A DNA stretch of 64,000 bases from contig JAZARR010000247.1 of the NCBI GenBank assembly GCA_037389465.1, positions 1,240,001-1,304,000 on the forward strand. Reading direction: 5' to 3'. Source of the DNA: Baylisascaris procyonis (lineage: Eukaryota; Nematoda; Chromadorea; Rhabditida; Ascarididae). Under the pieces are notes generated by a model. That model was not told the origin of the DNA. It saw only the letters and a list, made by a program, of their open reading frames with translations, and did no database searches. This document shows, piece by piece, positions 1-9,900 of the stretch; position 1 is the first letter of the stretch, and each line of letters opens with the position of its first letter. The position numbers and the translations under genes are program-made.

Positions 1-134
1 CCCGCTCCCCCCCCCCACCCCACTACCTTCTAGTCTTTTCACAAAGCACTTGCAGGTTGAATATAAATCAGAAAGTTCAATGTTTGTCATCTGCAAATCA
101 AAGTTTTCATGGGATAACATAGAAGTCAACTCAC

Positions 135-220
135 TTCGCAATTCGAAGAGACGTTCGCGTTTCTGAAGAAACTCCAGAATTGTTGCTGTCGCACTCAGTT
201 CTTTCAATTCATTTAAGTAC
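135..220 (-). CDS. exon E_a of an unrecognised gene, cut by the window edge
   Basis: An 86-base exon read on the minus strand between an acceptor TTTTAG (221 and up) and a donor GTGAGT (129..134). It encodes 28 whole residues plus one base at each side. The peptide starts YLNELKELSATAT and ends QKRERLFELR, looks helical and charged, and fits a coiled coil. The rest of the gene would lie left of the window. Its 5' part would be the sub-repeats at 376..2990. The same exon is at 9660..9745, 19176..19261 and 30561..30646. The last, diverged copy keeps the frame with about as many synonymous as replacement changes, which argues that it is translated. Function unknown. Confidence 0.65.
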
Positions 221-375
221 CTAAAATGAAAGTAACATGTAGCATCATTACAATAAAAACCGTTTGAGTTTTCACAGTAAATGGAACTCAGGCTATTTGA
301 AGTGTTGTTCAAAGATGATGTTCCTGTAAGGACCGTGGATTTCCCGACTTATGATCCTTCATGGGTTAATAACCC

Positions 376-1290
376 TTCAATCATAAAACGATTCTCTAGG
401 ACAAATACTACTCAACCAATGTCATGAATCCTTAAGATCAACAGGAAAATGACCATTAAAACGACCACAGCTATTAGTGAGAGCTTCAGGTGCTGACCAT
501 TTACGCATACACTCACCGGTCTGAGAGCCAAATGGATATTGGGTAAGGTGCATAGATTCCCTGATTCTTCAATAAAGGAATTTTCGAAACAAAATCTTAC
601 CATTTATCGACATCAGAACTGAGAGCTGAAGCCTCGAACCTCCGCCTCGGTAGTATTCGCCAGCGAGTTCAGCCCATCATGACGCCACGTCAAACTGACC
701 CATTGCGTATACTGCGCGCATAGCGCTGAAACGTACTCTTTTACATAAAAATTTGAATGCGCACATGTGGCGTGTTATCAATCAAAGCGCATAGAGCGAC
801 CTACTCAGCTCCATATCGTTGTCCGCCCGCCGCGTTAGTCATACTCTTATGCATCCCTACCACTTGCCATTCCAGTAGAATTGCTCGGGTTGCCGGGAGG
901 GTGGGAGGCCAAGGTTAAGCGGAGTAGGGAAGCGGGTGACCAAGGAAAAGGAAGGAAGGCAACGAAGGAGGGGGAGGGAGGCAACGAGAACGAGAAGTAA
1001 CCCGCTGCATTGATAGTGAAAAAATATGTATCATTATTACTATTACAAATGCATTAATTTTAATCGCGAAAATACTTTTTAGTGACGCGAAATTGCGTCA
1101 TCGCCACAGTCTCTGGATTTGGTAGATACGTTTCAATGAGATCAAGATACGTAATATCCATCAAATGGGGGTGTACACGTCGAATGACTGCGGGAGGGGA
1201 TAAATGGGGAGGAATAAATGACGGTAGGCAGCAAAAAGAAAGTTTTATCCGGAGAGAGGGAAAGGGGTGAAAAACGTGTTGACAAAGAGG
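376..1290. repeat. sub-repeat a (copy 1): hydrophobic exon, conserved block, purine tract
   Basis: First of three diverged 0.8-0.9-kb repeats inside each 9.5-kb unit. Read on the minus strand it encodes a frame ending in a hydrophobic stretch (433..492, HLKLSLIAVVVLMVIFLL), followed by short charged residues. Also shared with b and c: a GATAAATG|GTAAGA donor-like site near 600, a conserved block around 730..850 (CTCTTTTACATAAAAATTTG) and a G/A-rich plus-strand tract (about 890..1000). Likely a duplicated exon module with its introns. Boundaries are approximate. Confidence 0.8.
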
Positions 1291-2110
1291 GGTGAGCACG
1301 CCTCACAAACAACAGGGAAATGACCATTAAAACGACCACAGCTAATAGCGAGAGCTTCAGGTGGTGAACATTTACGCATACACTTACCGGTCTATGAGCC
1401 AAATGCATATTGGGTAAGCACGCAAAGATTCCCTGATTCTTCAATAAAGGAATTCTCGAAACAAAATCTTACCCATTTATCAACATCGGCAGCGATATCT
1501 GAAGTCTCGGACCTCGGCCTAGGCGACATTTACCAGCAACTTCGACCCATCGTCACGCCACATCAACAAAACCACTGCCTACACTGCGCGTATAGCGCTG
1601 AAACGCACTCTTTTACATAAAAATTTGAATGCGCACATGTGGCGTGTTATCAATCAAAGCGCATACAGCGACCTATTCAGCTCCATATCGTTGTCCGCCC
1701 GCCGCGTTAGTCATACTCTTATGCATCTGTACCACTTGCCGTTCCAGTAGAACTTATGCGTAGAGTAGAATTATTCAGATCAAGGAGGAGGGGGGAGGGA
1801 CGTGGGTGATCTAGAAAGAGGAAGTGGAGGGGAGAGGAGCGAAGGCGGGAGGGGGGGAAACGAGGACGAGAACTAACCCTGTGCACTGATAATGGGAAAA
1901 ATGTAATCTAATGCGAAAAAAACGCAGATAGAGCATGAAACAACAAGAGTAAGTTTTGAAGGTTGGGTAGTTTTTCTCCTATATTTTCGTTATAACTTCT
2001 TATGACGGCAGGAGGGGATAAATGGGCAGGAGGAAATGATGATAGGCAGCAAAAAGAAAGTTATTCTCTTCCGGAGAGGTGGAGGGGTGAACAATGCGTT
2101 GATAAAGAGG
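1291..2110. repeat. sub-repeat b (copy 1)
   Basis: Second sub-repeat. It lacks the first ~60 bases of a but then aligns through the same landmarks. The hydrophobic minus-strand segment is at 1307..1363 (HLKLSLLAVVVLMVISLL). Its donor-like site reads GTAAGT where a and c have GTGAGT. The CATAAAAATTTGAATGCGCA block is at 1615..1635 and a G-rich purine tract at about 1775..1875. A frame open on the minus strand (1142..1444) includes the conserved PNMHLAHRPVSVCVN. Confidence 0.78.
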
Positions 2111-2990
2111 GGTGGGCACAATCAAGAGTCCTGGCTTTATCAATCCTTCAATCATAATACGATTCTTTAGGACAAATACTACTCCGCCAATATCATTATG
2201 CCTAAAAAACAACAGGAAACTGAACATAAAACGAGCATGGCTAATAGCGGGAGCTTCAGATGCTGAATATTTACGCATGCACTCACCGGTCTTTGAGCTA
2301 AACGCATATTGCATAAGCAACAAAGGAATTTTCGAAACAAAACCTTACCATTTATCGACATCAACAGCGAGACCTGAGGTCTCGAATCTCGGTCTCGGTG
2401 ATATTTGCCGAGAAATTCGACCAATCGCCACGCCACACCACGCAAATCAATCACGTACGCTGCGCGCATAGCGCTGAAACACACTCTTTTACATAAAAAT
2501 TTGAATAGGAAGGAAAATGTGGCGTGTGTTCGATTAAAGCGCACAAAGTGACTTAGTCAGCTCCACAGGTTGTACGTCCGCCGCGTTAGTCATGCTCTCA
2601 TGCATCTATACCACTTTCAGTCCCAGTAGAGTTATTGAGGTTAGCGGAGGGTTGGAGGTGAAGGGGGAGGGGCAGGGACGCGGGTGAGCCAGAAAGAGGA
2701 AGGTTAGGGAAGAAGAGCGGAGGAAGGAGGGAGGGGGTGGGCAAGGAGAACAAAAACTAACCCGCAGTATTAAGGATGAAAAAAATATCATTATTATCAT
2801 AAATGCTCTAAACTTGTTCGCGAAAATATTTTTTAATGACATAAAATTGCGTCATCGCCACACTCTCTAGATTTGGTTGATACCTTTCAGTGGGGTTAAG
2901 GTACATCCATCGACTGAAAGGAATTCATGGAAACTAATGTAGTCTAATGCGGAAGGACATCAACAGAACATGATATACGAAGAACAAGTT
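2111..2990. repeat. sub-repeat c (copy 1)
   Basis: Third and most diverged sub-repeat of the unit. A minus-strand open frame (2179..2544) covers GKYHRDRDSRPQVSLLMSING, then PVSACVNIQHLKLPLLAML and a hydrophobic end (2182..2265). Landmarks are the same as in a and b: a donor-like GTGAGT, the TTTTACATAAAAATTTGAAT block near 2488 and a purine tract near 2645..2755. It ends near the GCGTCATCGCCACACTCTC block (2849..2867), which also closes sub-repeat a. Confidence 0.78.
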
Positions 2991-3051
2991 TTGAGGTTTG
3001 AGTAATAAGTGTGGACTGTTAGATAACTATTATAAAGTTTGCTCACAAAGA

Positions 3052-6000
3052 TCACAGTAACTGTAGTATAAGGTCGAGAGAATCACTACGATGTCCGAAA
3101 TGCTCATCAGAGGTCACTATTCCATTATAAAAAGTGTAGGCGTCCAGCGATTTCTTTTCAAAGCGTATATTGAAAGCCTCAATATACGCTCTGACCTGCA
3201 CCGCTGCGGTATGCTTACGCATATATGCGGAATAAAAACGGCTATAATCTATACCTCCATCAGCGAATTTGTTCAACATGAAAATACGCTCACTGACTGA
3301 TAACCTCGTATGATTATGAAGGAAAAGTTTCATAAAAAATGCATACAAATATTTCCACTGTGGTAAAATAGGAACCAACTATATGTACGCAGCAATTATC
3401 TATAAGAAATTTTATTTAAATCAATAAAAATATATGAAAAAACAAATAAAAATTTCAAAAAAATCGAAAAAAGAAAACATTAAATAAGCAGAAGAAATGA
3501 AAGACAGAATAGATGAATAGATAAGAGCAGAAATAGCCTGAGGATAAGAGGTAGCTCATTTGATGCTTATATTCATAAATGATAATGCAACCAGTCGAAA
3601 TATTATAAAAGCCTCGCAACACATTCATACAGATATCATTGGAGGTTCTTCGTTCCACTTTAATGATTAAAACAATTGAACAAAAATAAGATATTTGCAT
3701 AAAATAGTTAAGACGAATAAGGACAGCACCGGAGAGCTAGAAAATTGCCGATAAAGGGCGCCCGCCATGGACCCACTCCTAAACCCTCCCCCCTCTCCTG
3801 ATAAACGGGGCCTACAAGAGATGCTTAACTCAATTCCTATTTGAAACAAACAGCCTTCCAAAAACCGAACTTATAAGCCCATAAGCTTTATTATAAAATG
3901 AAAGGTAGCAGCAACCTCTTTTTATTCCTACACAACGATATGTCAATTAAAGATTCCATCGGAATTAATAAACAATATGAAATAAGAGTATCGATCGATA
4001 TTTCGAGGCACAAATTGTTTTCAATTCAAAAAACATTTCAAGAAATACGTCGCTTGCAAAATATTCTATTAACGAACACTCTGCATGAACCCGCTAGACG
4101 TCTATATAGCGTATGCATCGATGCCATCGGTGAAAAGGCGAAATGCGTCAAGCAATTCTCAGGTAGAAATATTTCACGTGCATTCGCCATCGCATTGCTT
4201 CTGCAATATCAGTAGTTATTCCCAAAAACTAGTAAAACCGTAAAATGAATTCAAATGGGAATAAAATATCCCCATCATAACTAATTTATTCTTAACTGTT
4301 ATCGTATGATTGTAAATGCCCGATAAAGGAGAAACTTTAGCCGATTTAGATATATGATCATAAAGCGATTATCTGAATAATTTATCGGCACAATGAAACT
4401 ATAGAAACTTGCATACATTTGAAAACTTGCATATGCAAAATGAATAAGAACTAGAGCTAGAAATAAGGGACGGCACTCCGTTTGCGGGTGCCATCGTTCC
4501 CTGCACGAAAGCAGCCAGACCGTTTGCGGGTATCATCGTTCTATGCAAGAAAGTCGGCACTCCGTTCACGGGCGCCATCCCTCTCTGCAAGAAAGTGGAC
4601 ACTCCATTAGCCGGTGCCATCGTTCTTCGCAAGATAGCCGGCACTCCTTTGTCGAGTGCTATCGATCTTTGCGGAAAGCCGCCACCCGTTCTCCGGTGCC
4701 CTCGTTCTCTCCAATGAAGCCCAAGAAAGCCAGCATTCCGTTTCCGGGTGCCATCGTTCTATGCAAGAAAACCCGCTTAGACTTAGTCTTAGGCTTAAGG
4801 CGAAGCTTAGGCTTTAGCATAGAGCCTTATGCTTGGACGCTTAGGCTTAGACGCAAGGCTAAAAGGCTTAGGCTTAGATGCTTGGGCACGGAGGCCTGGG
4901 ATTAGGATCAGGCATAGAAGCTTGGGCGCAGGCATAGAGGCTTAGAGGCTTAGGCTTAGGGCCTAGGCTTAGGCTTGAAGGCTTAGGCTAAGGCTTAGGC
5001 GGCGTTCTCGCAGATAGCGATGGCACCGCAAACGGAATGTCGCCTTTCTTACAGAGGACGGTGGCATCCCGGCCGGTAACCGCGAACGGAGTGCTATCGT
5101 TCTATGCAGAGAGCCGGCACTCCATTCTTGGATGCCATCGGTCCGCAAGAAAGCCGGCTTAGCGTTAGGGCTTAAGCTTAGGCTAAGGGGTATAGGCTTT
5201 GAGGCGCAGGCTTAGGCTTAGGAGGCATTCTTGCAGAGAGCGATGGCACCCGCAAACATAGTGGCCCCTTTATTGTAGAGGACGGTAGCGTTCCGGCCGG
5301 TAACCGCGAACGGAGTGCCATCGTTCTACGCAGGACAGCCGGCACCCCATTCTCGGGTGCCACCGGTCCCTGCAAGAAAGCCGGCTTAGGCTCAGCGCTT
5401 AAGCCTAGGCTTAAGGGCTAAGGCTCAGGCTTAGATGCTTAGGCTTAAGCCCAGGGGCCTAGGTTTATGCTTAGGGGCTTAGGCTTAGATTTGCGCTTAG
5501 AGTCTTAAGCTTCGGCTTAGGGGCTTAGGCTTAGAGGCTTGGGCTTAGCTTAGGGGCTTAAACTCAGGCTCAGGGGCTCAGGCTCAGGCTTCGGGGCTTA
5601 GAGGCTTAAGGGCTCAGGGGCTTAGTATAAAGAGCTTAGGCTTAGGTTCAGGCTTAGAGTCTTAGACCTAGGCATAGGGGCCTAGACTTAGAGCTTAGGC
5701 TTAGGTTTGAGGCTTAGCCCTAGGCACAGGCTTAGAGGCTTAGGCTCAGAAGCTTACACTTAGGCTCAGGGTTAAGGCTTAGCCCTAGGCTCAGGCTCAG
5801 AGGCCTAGGCTCAGAACCTTAGGCTCAGAGGCTTAGGCTCAGAGGCTTACGCTTAGAGGCCTAGGTTTAGGCTTAGGGGTTAGGCTTAGCTAAGTGGCTT
5901 AGGGGCTTAGGCTTTGTGGCGTAGCCTTGGGCTTAGGTGGCATTCTTGCAGAAAGCGATGGCACCCACAAACGGAGTGCCGCCTTTCTTGCAGATGACGG

Positions 6001-9000
6001 TGGCATCCCGGTTGGGAAACGCGAACGGAGTGCTATCGTTCTATGCAGAGAACCGGCACTCCTTCTCGAGTGCCATCGTCCTCTACAGGAAAATCGGCAC
6101 TCCATTTGCGGAGTGCCGGCTTTTTTTTAGCGGTGGCACCCTGGTTGAGAACCGCAAACAGATTGCCGGCTTTCATGCATAGAACGATGGCACTCCGTTC
6201 GCGGTTCCAAGCCGGGATGCCACCGTTCTCCACAAGAACGCCTGTACTCCGCTCGCGGTTCCCAAGTAGGATGGCATCATCCTCTGCACGAAAGGCGGCA
6301 CTCCGTGGAAGGCCGGCAGGGCACTCTTGCAGAAAACGATGGCACCCGCAAACGGAGTACCGCCTTTCTTGCAGAGAACCATGGCACTATCGCATAAACA
6401 GCCATTTGATGTGACCTACCGCAGTGACGAGTTGCAGTTTGATGTTGTCGTCTCTGAAGCGTTTCCAATGTTCTCACGCCCAATATGTGATCCGTTCAAG
6501 TTAGATTCAACTAAACGGTTGACAACGCTTGTCTCTATTACCTGAAAATCAAAGCACTGCAAACAGATATCGAAACGAAATTGGTTTCTACCAGGCGCGT
6601 AGCTTCCGATACGAATACCGAACAATTTAGGTACCACTACGAATCCCTAACAATTTCATTTATTTCTTTCCCTATGTTACTCTCTCTTCAGGCGTCCCAT
6701 TCCCTTCTCTGCCAAACAATCCTTCCTCCTACAGTCCCTCCAGAATGGTTTCTATGAAATTTTCTTAATTAAAAGTATAATAAAAATGATGGATATGGAA
6801 GCATGAACGAAAAAGATTTCTTACGTAGACATGTCCATTCCAATTGAAACATCCAAGGTCGCTAAATGATCGAGGTAGCTTGCTTCCACCAATTTGTGTA
6901 TCCATCTCATCTCTCACAGAGCCAAATCGAAGCCATGATCCATTGAGGAACTGAAAGAGAATAAATAACACTAAAATTCGTAGTGGAAAAACCTCGCAAC
7001 TCTACCTCTCGAACCTTGCATCCGTTCTAATTGACCGAAATATGGTGGAGATGATAACCGATGAGTGATTTTCAAACGACACTTTCAAATGCTAAAATAT
7101 CTGAACAGGAAGTATGTTATCCCCCCTTGCCCGTCCCTGTCCAGTCATTGCTTCAGAAGATTAAGGGAACTACGAAAAGAACTAGGAAAACACATCAGCA
7201 AAACTGACATAGAATGAAATTTCTACTATCCTATTCCAAAGTAAACTCTCAAAAGCAATGCAGAAACATCTGAATCTTTGCATAGAAATAACTCCATGGC
7301 ATACATTATACTCAACAAATACAGTAAGCTGAACTTATATACTTTTCAAATTGAAGTCATCAAACGAACAAACAGAAAAAGATAGAGAAGAATATGCATA
7401 GGCACAGAAATGGACATAGCTCTGCTATATTGCAAATGAGAAATGATAACGAAAGAAACGCCCAAAATGATGCCAAAAGATTTTGATTCACCGACTTTCC
7501 TGATCTGTCAGAAAAACGTCGATAAGAAACTTCTTAGTGAAACTTTTTTAAATCCGGAATCTTCCACGTTTCGCAGTCTAAAATTCGGAGACATGAATAC
7601 ATCTAGACAAATAATGCAAATTATGAAGTAAAAAATAGGTCGTTTCACCTCATCCAACGAATCGATCCTTCGATTTCGTGCATCACCCGTCGAACCTGGT
7701 GATCGAGGTTCTTCAGGCGGCTGATTTCCATCGGAGCTAACTATACTTAGCTGGATGTCTTGCGAGTATCCCACCGCCTGTAAGAATTAAAATAAACAAA
7801 AATAAATCCAACATTAATAAACTGCTTTACACGACACAGTAAAAACTATATTCCCAGAAAACAAATTCTCTATCACAATATTATATAGTGGATATAGAAA
7901 GCAAGTCAAATATGTGGGCAATACGATAGGCAGTACGAACAGAAAATGTCCTGGCTAATAGTAAAGCGACATTTGTCATCATATATAAATAGAAGCCGCA
8001 AATATGTAAACCACTGTTGGCGTGAAGGTCACTGATTAGGGCTATCTTGAGGGGACATTACAGCGTCCCTACAAGATAGCCTTGGACCTTAGATAACGCT
8101 GTTCCCAACGTCCCCTCAAGATAGAACTAGAGTTTGGACATTGCTGTTCAAAATGTCCCTTCAGGATAGCCCTAGACCATGAAGTTCTTCAGCATCACTT
8201 CGGATCAAGGTGCCTCGCAAGTTATGACCGTAACAGAATTGCAACTTGAAAATATACATACATACATGCTTTTTGTGGTGGGATACCCAAGTACCAATAA
8301 AAGCCTAGCGAACAAGGACCAGCCTATTCTCTTCAAGAACCTGTTTACTTACTGCGACATTCTCCAATGACACCGTATGGAAGTCGTTACAATCGGCGAT
8401 GCGGCGATCGGTTTCACTGAGAATGCTTCGTTCATTGATACAACCGTTTTCAATGTGTCGATCATTTAAAGCGAAGATCGTCATCGTCTGCAAAAAAGAA
8501 ATCAATGCTACATCATGCTTCTCATTAATAAGCACAATATCCTCACAAATAGATAAATATTTAGTATTATAAACTATTGCGATTGCATAATTAAAATCTA
8601 AACGAATGAGAAAAAATTTCCAATGACTATTCCATCATACAGAGATATCGTCAACGAATCTTTGTCGTATTTCACGCTTCATTTTCTATGCGTCTTATAT
8701 TAAGCGAAATATAGATCTCACGTTATCCTCTTTTCAAAAAACTATCGCAGAATTAGGATGAGACGAAATAAGGAAATAGCCCGATGCCGCTTCCTTAGCT
8801 TCAACCCTTCCCTTCCTCGTACCTCTTCAAGCCTCCAATTTGAACTTTAAAGACTAAAAATACGCCAAATCATCCTCTGTCCTCCTTCAATTCCCCCACC
8901 CCACCCCCCACCCCCATCAAATCATGCACTTCAACTCTCCCCTCATCGTTAACTCTAACTCCATTTCCTTCAACCTCTCTCCTTTCACTAATTCCCAGTC

Positions 9001-9745
9001 TGCATTTCGTTAAGGCAATTCCAGTGGAGGGACACTTCGAATTACATACTATGTGATACCCCCCAATGAATAGCAGATGCATGAAAGTAGAGAAAATAAA
9101 GTGAATTGGAGTAGTATTCCATGCATACAGGTAGTGATATTGGTATAAACTGCTAGAACAAACATAACTGAAAAAGAGCCAACTTCTTTTGACGACAGCT
9201 GCCCACTCATCCATTAGTGACCTCGTCGACTGTCCAGCATTGTTGTGATGACCTTGTCCTGTAGGTAAATTTTAAAAAAATGACAAATATGAAATACTTG
9301 TCTTTTTTTCCGATGAACTATAAAAAATACAATTTGAAAATGCAAATTAAAATGACTAATATTAATCGACTGAAACCTTGAGCAGTTGAGGTCATTCCTT
9401 TGAATGAGATCTTAAGTAGCTGTGGTCACTCCCTGGACTGAAATTTTGAGTAGTTGGAGTCACTCTTTGCCTGAAATCTTGAGTGGTTGGAGCCACCACT
9501 ACCAACTTCCTCCCAGCTATCCACACCCGCTCCCCCCCCCCACCCCACTACCTTCTAGTCTTTTCACAAAGCACTTGCAGGTTGAATATAAATCAGAAAG
9601 TTCAATGTTTGTCATCTGCAAATCAAAGTTTTCATGGGATAACATAGAAGTCAACTCACTTCGCAATTCGAAGAGACGTTCGCGTTTCTGAAGAAACTCC
9701 AGAATTGTTGCTGTCGCACTCAGTTCTTTCAATTCATTTAAGTAC
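3052..9745 (-). CDS. multi-exon gene of the tandem unit, copy 1 (unknown function)
   Basis: Minus-strand exons with GT/AG borders and matching phases. E_a 9660..9745 (coil-like, ends phase 1). E_b 9050..9258 (69 codons, hydrophobic middle, donor ATA|GTATGT). E_c 8353..8487 (45 codons, donor GCA|GTAAGT). E_d 7649..7777 (43 codons, Pro/Ser/Gly-rich). E_e 6825..6950 (42 codons, contains GSWLRFGSVRDEMDTQIGG). E_f 6542..6646 (35 codons, begins GFVVVPKLFGIRIGSY and has two Cys). A possible terminal exon W is at 3052..3357 (101 codons, then a stop). E_b to E_f all join in phase 0. The link from E_f across the minisatellite to W is not established. Further 5' exons probably lie in the sub-repeats at 9901..12517, which encode hydrophobic segments, so a membrane protein is possible. 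I do not recognise the family. Copies 1 and 2 lack two exons that the copy-3 gene has, so this may be a shortened or non-functional form. Confidence 0.55.
3898..4215 (+). other. 105-codon ORF on the plus strand, in each unit copy
   Basis: An ATG-to-stop ORF of 105 codons, repeated at 13425..13742 and 22939..23256. The second half (about 4010..4215) is richer in GC than its surroundings and coding-like (ends SRAFAIALLLQYQ). The opposite strand of the same part is also open for about 60 codons. There it begins right after an acceptor ATTGCAG (exon end 4200), which would suit the minus-strand gene. Either reading could be real and I cannot choose. Both strands being open favours caution. Confidence 0.25.
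4465..6395. repeat. 42-bp minisatellite mixed with degenerate TTAGGC repeats, copy 1
   Basis: Two simple repeats alternate here. One is a ~42-bp unit around GGCACTCCGTTTGCGGGTGC and CATCGTTCTATGCAAGAAAG, present in both orientations (for example 4470..4770 against 5940..6060 and 6325..6385). Its 14-codon translation reads like TMAPANGVPxFLQR. The other is (TTAGGC)n-like sequence, degenerate and with 8-base variants, at about 4770..5010, 5155..5225 and 5375..5940. Frames stay open locally only because the unit length is a multiple of three. Not treated as a gene. Confidence 0.9.
8039..8172. mobile_element. MITE-like element with 21-base inverted ends and TA flanks (copy 1)
   Basis: A 134-base element. 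The left end 8039..8059 (GGGCTATCTTGAGGGG...) is the reverse complement of the right end 8152..8172 with two mismatches. A TA lies on each side (8037..8038 and 8173..8174), the target-site pattern of Tc1/mariner-type transposition. Internal copies of the same motif (near 8070 and 8110) make the whole element foldback-like. No coding capacity. It sits in the intron between E_d and E_c. Confidence 0.7.
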
Positions 9746-9900
9746 CTAAAATGAAAGTAACATGTAGCATCATTACAATAAAAACCGTTTGAGTTTTCAC
9801 AGTAAATGGAACTCAGGCTATTTGAAGTGTTGTTCAAAGATGATGTTCCTGTAAGGACCGTGGATTTCCCGACTTATGATCCTTCATGGGTTAATAACCC

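Larger units (their letters stand above)
1..9525. repeat. 9.5-kb tandem unit, copy 1
   Basis: First copy of a unit that recurs head to tail. The C-rich start (CCCGCTCCCC) reappears at 9526 and 19041. From left to right it contains exon E_a of a minus-strand gene, three ~0.8-0.9-kb sub-repeats, a 3' terminal exon, a 42-bp minisatellite mixed with TTAGGC-like sequence, four further exons, a MITE-like element and a hydrophobic exon. Every landmark up to about 8,880 recurs exactly 19,041 bases later in copy 3, so those two copies differ by substitutions only. Copy 1 ends by running straight into copy 2. Confidence 0.97.

Noticed and set aside
1082..1270. 62-codon plus-strand frame in sub-repeat a
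   Set aside because: Low-complexity purine-rich sequence, opposite to the conserved minus-strand frame.
5899..6483. Several overlapping 65-120-codon frames on both strands in the minisatellite (APANGVP-type)
   Set aside because: The 42-base unit is a multiple of three, so overlapping frames stay open. The units are in both orientations and there are no splice sites or homology.
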